Source: Azorinus chamasolen (Eukaryota > Mollusca > Bivalvia > Cardiida > Solecurtidae). From it: a stretch of DNA of 64,000 nucleotides. Shown here piece after piece: positions 57,983-64,000 of this stretch. A program made the translations under genes and the position numbers. Within the stretch, counting starts at the first letter, position 1, and every line of letters begins with the position of its first letter. Under the pieces are notes generated by a model. That model did not search any database. It was not told where the DNA came from and was given only the letters and a program-made list of their open reading frames with translations. Location of the stretch: the NCBI GenBank assembly GCA_963576725.1, contig OY755246.1, forward strand, positions 73,339,467 to 73,403,466. The letters are read 5' to 3'.

Positions 57983-59400
57983 CCCTCCCCCCTTTTGAAA
58001 AAATGGGGTTATATTGCTTTGCACATGTCGGTCGGTCTATCGGTCCGTCGGTCTGTCGGTCGGTCTGTCGGTCGGTCGGTAGATCGATGGTTTCCGATCG
58101 GTAACTAATAAACGACTTAGCCTTGAGTCTTCAAACTTGCTGTGGCGGTTGGTCATGACAACAAAATGACCCCGATTGTTTCTGAGGTCACTAGGTCAAA
58201 GGTCAAGGTCACAATGACCTTAACTGGTGAAATAGTTTCCGACCAATAACTGCTCAAGGGTTTAGCTTGGGGTCTTCAAACTTACTGTAGTGATTTGTCA
58301 TGACCACTAGATGACCCCTATTGGTTTTAGGACACTAGCTCAAAGGTCAAGGTCACCATGACATTAACTGGTTAAATGTTTCCGATCAATAACTGCTCAA
58401 GGGCTTGGCTTAGAATCTTTAAACTTGCTGTGGTAGTTGGTCATGACCACTGGATGACTCCTATTGTTGTTGAGGTCACTAGGTCAAAGGTCAAGGTCAC
58501 CATGACCTTAACTGGTAAAATGGTTTCTGATTGATCAATAACTGCTCAAGGGTTTGGCTTAGGATCTTCAAATTTGCGGTGGTGGTTGGTCATAACAAGT
58601 AGATGAGCCCTCTTGCTTTTGAGGACACTAGGTCAAAGGTCAAGGTCACCATGACCTTAACTGGTGAAATGGTTTCCGATCAATAACTGCTAAAGGGTTT
58701 GACTTAGGATCTTAAAACTTGCTGCGGTAGTTGGTCATGACCACATGATGACCCCTAATGTTTTAGGTCACTATGTCAAAGGTCAAGGTCACCATGACAT
58801 TAAGTGATGAAATGGTTTCCAATCAATAACTGCTCAAGGGTTTGGCTTAGGATCTTCAAACTTGCTGTGGTGGTTGGTCATAACCACTAGATGACCCCTA
58901 ATGTTTTTAGGTCACTAGGTCAAATGTCAAGGTCACCATGACATTAACTGGTGAAATGGTTTCCAATCAATAACTGCTCAAGGATTTGGCTTAGGATCTT
59001 CAAACTTGCTGTGGTGGTTGGTCATAACAACTAGATGACCCCTATTGTTCTTGACGTCACTAGGTCAAAGATCAAGGTCACCATGGCCTTAACTGATTAA
59101 ATAGTTTCCGATTAATAACTACTCAATGGTTTGGTTGGGGATCTTCAAACTTGCTGTGGTGGTTGGTCGTGACCACAAGATGACCCCTATAGTAATTGAG
59201 GTCACCAGGTCAAAGGTCAAGGTCACCATGACCTTAACTTGTGAATTGTTTTCAGATCAATAAATGATCAGTGGTTGGCTTAGGATCGTCAAAGTTGCTG
59301 TGGTGATTAGTCATGACCACTAGATGACCTCTATAGTTGAGGTCACTAGATCAAAGGTCAGGGGGTCTTGGGGGTATACATGTTTTACAAACATCTCTTG
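57980..59400 (+). mobile_element. pearl-like element with nine ~145 bp core units
   Basis: Starts ACCCTCCCCCCTTTTG. It is followed by a (CGGT)n/(CTGT)n microsatellite at 58028-58082, then core units whose AGGTCAAAGGTCAAGGTCA landmark recurs at about 58193, 58337, 58482, 58629, 58773, 58917, 59062, 59207 and 59350 (144-147 bp apart). It ends GGGGGTATAC, hairpin ATGTTT-TAC-AAACAT (59380-59394), CTCTTG|T. It is inserted inside an ATT microsatellite, so both flanks are ATT repeats, which fits the A|T target of Helitrons. No coding capacity. Confidence 0.75.
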
Positions 59401-60224
59401 TTATTATTATCTATTTATTTTTTTAATTATTTTTTTTATTATTATTATTATTATTATAGTAGACCTGAGGGACTGACCAACAGGTCTGTGTCGGTCAGCC
59501 AGTCAGTGATTGATATCTCTTCTATGTATAACCTTTTTTTCTTGGAATGGGATGATCTGGAAGCCTGGGAGAGTGATGGGAATATGTGTGACCACGAGGG
59601 AGTTCTTGTAAGATCTTTGAACGAGTAACTTTACCATATAGAACTTAGAAATAAGAATTAACATTTATTAAACGTTATACTATAAACGGACAAAGTTAAA
59701 GTTATTGCTTAAATCCAAGACGGACATGACAGTCATATTACAACGCAACAGTTATATTATTTCACGTAGCACAAACTGAGAACAATTGCATTGTTATAAC
59801 AAAACAGCAATAGTTAATTTGATTTCACGTTTTTTTGTTTTATGAGTGTGTAAATCTACATGTGTTTTTATATACATGTACTGTGCATTTAATTGTGTAC
59901 AAATGCGTATTATTGATTTTTTTTTTATTTTATAAGTGTTGCTATTCAAAGGCACCAAGGAAAACAAGTATCTGAGCTATTAGTTCACCTTTGAAAAATA
60001 AAGATCTGGGGTCATATTCTGAAACCTTCTAAGTATTTAGCAATTGTATCTTCGTTTTTGACTAAGATTTTTGAATTTTCTAGTAAATTGTAACAGAAAG
60101 GTATTCTTAGATTATGTTTTTTTAATTCAACAGGTTGTCTCGTTGTGAAGTATTTTCCGATGATTCGCAAGCAAATATGTCATTCACGCGTAGACCAAAG
60201 CAGACCAACCAGAAAAATGAGAAA
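59401..60224. other. (ATT)n remnant then unannotated
   Basis: ATT repeats to about 59458. Then no gene or shared repeat is recognised. Confidence 0.35.
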
Positions 60225-60330
60225 AAATGCGCGCGCATTTTTCTCACGATGAGAACATTGCGCGTGCATTATTCTCACGGTAAGAACGCGCGTTCTTCTT
60301 ACGGTGAGAAGAATGCGTGCGCAAGAAATT
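60225..60330. repeat. CpG-rich nested palindromes
   Basis: Three near-palindromes TTCTCACGATGAGAA (60239), TTCTCACGGTAAGAA (60271) and TTCTTACGGTGAGAA (60296) are separated by GCGCG-containing spacers. The middle and right copies pair with each other across CGCGCG. Probably a small MITE core. Confidence 0.65.
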
Positions 60331-60689
60331 TGAGGCTCAACAAAGCTGGGGTAGAAGCACAAGTGACATATTATGTGGGATTAGGATAAATGACAGTTCA
60401 TGTAACATTAGCATATATGCCTCCGCTGTTTACCTCCCTCCAGCGATACTCTTTATTTGGAAACAAAGGGACTCTTTGACTGGCATATTCACCTGCTTCA
60501 TACATCCGGGGACTTTGTGGTCGGTTAGAGTTATGCACCCCTTGACGACTGGGGAAGCTATTTCCGTCCGCCATATTAGATTATGCAGAGTTGCATTCAG
60601 TTTCTCATCATAAAATCGTTAGATAGCTAAAGTGAAATTTGAAGTGTAGAAAGATACCTAACAGTTACATGATGGCAATAAAACTGGTG

Positions 60690-60806
60690 TTCTTTAAATT
60701 TCCTAAGGATCTCGAGCGACAAGAAAAGTGAAGCGAATCGACCTAGATGGGTCAAAATGGGTGCCTTCAAAGTACACTGTCCTGTGCAGCGACCACTTTA
60801 TTGAAT
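60690..60806 (+). pseudogene. THAP domain exon, C-terminal half
   Basis: Reads VFFKFPKDLERQEK, then after a one-base frameshift (at 60729) KRIDLDGSKWVPSKYTVLCSDHFIE. The F-x-P-D..R motif, the W-x-PSKY block and the final C-x2-H (CSDHF) are the signature of the THAP C2CH DNA-binding zinc finger. The N-terminal Cys pair is not seen and must have been in an earlier exon or lost. It is followed at once by an R1 repeat (from 60804). Exon 2 at 62571 starts GKPN..HPDYIPSVF, which in THAP-DDE transposases follows directly on CSDHF, so the 1.76 kb between them behaves as an intron or an insertion. Confidence 0.75.
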
Positions 60807-61010
60807 TCTGAAGGGAGGTGATTCCCCGAGAGCAAAAATTGCAACACAAAAAGAGAAAATTGCAGACTCGGTTTTATTGAGTCTGTTCATGAGCAGTAAT
60901 TGAAAGTGCAACACTGCTCACGCCCCCAAGCGCCGGCTTAAGCGGTATTCAATTTTCAGAACAAGAAGTACTGAAATTAATGATCTCGAAGGATCAGAAG
61001 GTAAACTAAC
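60804..61010 (+). repeat. R1 repeat copy
   Basis: AATTCTGAAGGGAGGTGATTCC ... hairpin CAGACTC (60863-60869) / GAGTCTG (60879-60885) ... GCTCACGCCCCCAAGC ... GATCTCGAAGGATCAGAAGG. Very close to the copy at 45823, so it moved recently. It lies directly against the THAP exon. Confidence 0.82.
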
Positions 61011-62570
61011 TAGTCATACGTTTGGATGAACATATAATAGGTTTATTCAAAACAAAAAATGTTTTTCACCAGTGACCAGCATCTACATAACTGTGCATAA
61101 TGAATTACAGGCAAATGCACATTACTGTTTTCATGAAGTGTTTTATTGTCAGAATCATCACTCGAGCAAGTAGACTTACAATGTAACTGGTTTATATAAA
61201 GTATATTGTAAAACCAAAATTATTAAGTATATGGGCACCAGTAAGAAAGATAACGATTGTATTTTATTGGTCTATTCTGTCATTAATAGTAAATGCCAGT
61301 TCATACCTTTTATAAAGTCACTGAGAATTTGCAAAGCTCAATGTCTATTTTCTGACTGAAAGAACTGAATTTTAGGCTAGATGGATGTTTGCACCAAACT
61401 GATATTTTTGCAAAACAAACATTGCAGACCCTGATGAGACAACCTTTGAGAACCAACTCATCACTCATCAAGGTCTGGTTTCCAGCATTTTAAGGGTTAA
61501 ATGGTTTAATTTTTCCATTTTGATATCTGAAGTGTGTTTTGATATATATAAATAAGGAAATATATTTTGAATCTACAGTGAACCATACAATGTTTGGTCA
61601 AACAGACTGAATTTTAAATCAGTCATAAAAATTCTTAAAATCTGATCTGGATTGAAACTGCTTCAGATCATTAAAAAACATTTGTTAAAATCATTATTTT
61701 ACAAAGAGTTTCAACATATCCTCATTCAAGTTTAATATTTGTATAATATCAATTGATAAATTATAATTATTGCATGTGCCACAGTGACTTCTGGGCTAAT
61801 TCCATACAAACTGCCTGAAACTGGTCAACTTTTTAGCTGTAATAGTTAAAGTAGATCTATTACTAATTACTGACTCTCAAATGAACAAAATTACAGGAAA
61901 ATTGAAATCAAAACATATTACCATTGTACATTTAAGCAGTAATGGGCATACACAATAATGTATATTTAAAGTTTGTTTACATTATGCCTGGAGAATTGTA
62001 ATTCCCGGTCCTGAAAAGTGAGTTGTCAGTCCGTCTGTGCAAAATGGTTGAAAGAGTAAATTAATTTGTATTTATGTTAAAAATTTAAGATGTTTTCATT
62101 TCATCTACAGTATATGAGTTCATGTTACAGTATCATATCTGTCTAAAAGGTCCATGTCAACTTATATTTAACCAATAACCCTCACACTTTCTGTGACGGG
62201 CGCCAGTCATAACTACAGTTGCATTTGCAAAACATGTAGACCCAGATGAGAGATCCTATATAGGAGCTGTCTCATCTGGGTCTACACTGTTTGGAAATGC
62301 GTGAAAATCCATGCCGCACGCTCTATGATTGTGCCTAATGGAAATTATTTCAACATAACATGTATATTTTTGTAAAGATTTGCCTAACTAATATTCAAAT
62401 AGGGCAGAGTGAAACAATATGTGGCTGGCTGAGGGTTAAGAAACATGTTAAATATACACAGAATGAAAATTATTTAATGCAGTTTTCACTTTGATTGTTA
62501 TTCAGATCCTAGAAAGGCATATTTATAGAGGAAAGGGTTAATTAATTATACAATCTCTAAACGCCAGGTA
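61011..62570. other. Intron-like stretch with hairpin modules
   Basis: Non-coding. A hairpin module of the GTAGACCC type is seen at 61408-61490 (diverged: GCAGACCCTGATGAG ... CTCATCAAGGTCTGG) and at 62225-62295 (well kept: GTAGACCCAGATGAGA ... TCTCATCTGGGTCTAC). TAACCCTCACA (62177) and TGAGGGTTAA (62438) could be MITE ends around the second. A further AAAGGGTTAA lies at 62541. Confidence 0.5.
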
Positions 62571-63584
62571 AACCAAATTTGGATTCTACACATCCAGACT
62601 ACATCCCATCTGTGTTCAACCATGTGAAAACAACAAAGAAAAATCAGGAAAACAAACTGAAACGGTTTTCAAATGCAGTGAAGCGCAAGAAAGAATTTTC
62701 TACGCAACGCCAAACAATAGACGTCAGCGACAAGCATTTTCGCCAATTCAGGATAATGAAGAAGAAATTTTCACTGCCACCCCCTTGGACTAATTCATAA
62801 TCTGTCTGGACTAAATAAAAGTGTTGAAGTTCAGGAAATGCAAGGATTCCATGAGGAAATCAAGAACCTGAGAAGTGAGAAAATTGACCTGCAGAATGAA
62901 AAGCTAGATTTACAGAAAAAAAATGGATTGTGTTGAGGGATAATGATAACAGGTGTAAATTCTACAATGGTCTGACATGGTCTGTGTGTACAGGAATATT
63001 CACATTTCTAGTTCAGTTCCCAAAATCTTCAAACATCTCCAAGTGAGCTTTGAAGAACAGTTCTTTATGACATTGGTGAAACTGAGACATGTCGATGCCA
63101 CTGAAAATAGAAAGAGGAGTTTCGGTTGGTTCCATCAGCAACTTATTTTGGACATGGGTGAGTTCGATTCATGAAAAACTGAATTTTTTTATAAAAGAAG
63201 AACAGTACTATAAAAGTGTTCATTGTCTGCTCATCAAATGGAGCTGTGACTTACATATCAAGTGTTTGGGGCGGTAGAGTGTCCGATGTGGAACTAGTTA
63301 GGAATTTGGGATTTATTTCCAACACGTATCACTTGCCTGGGGTCAGATTCTGGCAGACAGAGGCTTTACCCTCCAAGATGATTTTGCATCAACTTGTAGT
63401 GCCCAACTCCTCATTCCAGCATTTACAACAGGGAAAACTTCATGCAGAAGAACTAGAAACATCTAGGAAAATAAGCTGTGTGAGAATTCACATCGAAAGA
63501 GTGATTGGTTTGATAAAGCAACGCTTCAAAATTCTTCAAGGTACACTTGCAAATAAAGTTAATTCAGTCAGTGAAAATGATTAG
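62571..63584 (+). pseudogene. THAP-linked DDE transposase exon (broken)
   Basis: Order of blocks over several frames: GKPNLDSTHPDYIPSVF; a basic segment; a coiled coil (62796-62936, EEIKNLRSEKIDLQNEKLDL); DNRCKFYNGLTW; a helix-turn-helix block SFEEQFFMTLVKLRH; then DDE_Tnp_4-type sequence NGAVTYISSVWGGRVSDVELV, LADRGFTLQDDFA (second catalytic Asp), LLIPAFTTGK, LHAEELETSRKISCVRIHIERVIGLIKQRFKILQGTL (Glu in HIERVIG). The segment that should hold the first catalytic Asp, between about 63165 and 63210, is missing or scrambled. The plan fits the THAP-bearing DDE_Tnp_4 transposases of invertebrates (ISL2EU/Kolobok-like), and the superfamily is not certain. At least four frameshifts make it inactive. 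Confidence 0.8.
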
Positions 63585-64000
63585 GCTGATGGCAATGAGT
63601 TTTCTAGAATAGCCAAGATGTTGTGCTGAGATGTTGTGCTCAGGTGTTGTGCTGAGAGATGGCTTTGTGTACAGTGAAACAGACTAGCTGATGTGGCATC
63701 TGATTTGGGCTAGTGTCTGAAACTGTTATTCTCTGTGGTGCATTATACTGTTCATTTAATTGTGTGTATAAAACTGAAAAGGCACTAAATCAATGCCTTT
63801 TAACTCACACACAGTATCAAATAGTATTCTATACACGTTTCGTCCTGCAACAAAAGTATTCGATTTTAAATAACTGACTCTCCCAGCACACATCTCTTTG
63901 ATGAAACTTTTGTGATTGATGATTACTTGTGTTCAGTACCTGACTATTTACATATCACCTCTAAATTACGAATGAAAATATCGTCCCTTTATTTAAGAAG
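63585..64000. other. Downstream of the transposase, unannotated
   Basis: A local tandem GATGTTGTGCTGAGA/CAGGTGTTGTGCTGAGA triplication is seen at 63617-63660. No terminal inverted repeat partner for the THAP-DDE element can be recognised before the window ends. Confidence 0.35.

Noticed and set aside
57841..58108. Ile/Tyr/Leu-rich frames that look like membrane segments
   Set aside because: Translations of the ATT microsatellite and the GGTC-type repeat.

Overview
This 64 kb window is animal nuclear DNA that looks bivalve-like. The evidence is AT-rich unique sequence, the absence of prokaryotic gene organisation, tRNA-derived SINEs, LINE and Penelope-like retroelements, pearl/Helitron-like elements (GGTC/CCGT-type microsatellite followed by tandem 145-165 bp core repeats), TTAACCCTTT-ended MITEs and long tetranucleotide microsatellites. 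I see no convincing host protein-coding gene, no rRNA and no functional tRNA gene. Almost every long open frame is either a piece of a transposable element or a translation of simple repeats. A 200-base run of N (41460-41659) marks a scaffold join.

Layout. 1-267 is a LINE reverse-transcriptase remnant. 385-5130 is a GC- and purine-rich block (1060-3250) bracketed by inverted copies of a ~345 bp repeat, with a 262 bp near-perfect palindrome at 3829-4090. 5205-18700 is the most striking structure. Two inverted arrays of 640/870 bp units, full of the palindrome TTGTAGTAATTACTACAA, have matching outer ends (GTTACAACCCG) and a near-perfect 8 bp flanking direct repeat (TTGGCTGT/ATGGCTGT). I read it as one 13.5 kb foldback-type element. 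A related but diverged array (palindrome GCAATAAATTTATTGC, same GTTACAACC end) lies at 23702-25744, with an inverted partner at 36885-38007 plus 41240-41459.

26478-33725 is a nearly complete, minus-strand, two-ORF LINE with endonuclease and reverse transcriptase, carrying a handful of frameshifts. It is flanked by 633/639 bp direct repeats that look like an exceptionally long target-site duplication. The target was itself a nest: a repeat, a Helitron-like element and a pogo-like MITE. 38008-41239 is a Penelope-like RT element with a degraded 1.03 kb mariner-type transposon (perfect 31 bp TIRs) inside it. 42550-46372 holds tandem core repeats, microsatellites and a pearl-like element split by another repeat. 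47244-47665 is a GIY-YIG endonuclease remnant of another Penelope-like element. 48468-50150 is a deleted LINE copy interrupted by a SINE with a 5 bp target duplication. 50690-51300 is an unexplained GCGTATG-rich block. 57980-59400 is a pearl-like element whose nine ~145 bp units each carry nuclear-receptor-like half-sites. 60690-63584 is a decayed THAP-DDE transposon.

The parts do not form a pathway. The window is a layered record of insertions whose relative ages can be read from the nesting. The items most worth following are the foldback-like element and its diverged relative, the long LINE target duplication, a repeat hairpin showing an apparently compensated base-pair swap, the ~11 dispersed copies of a 65 bp hairpin module, and the common CTCTTG|T terminus of several otherwise different Helitron-like elements.
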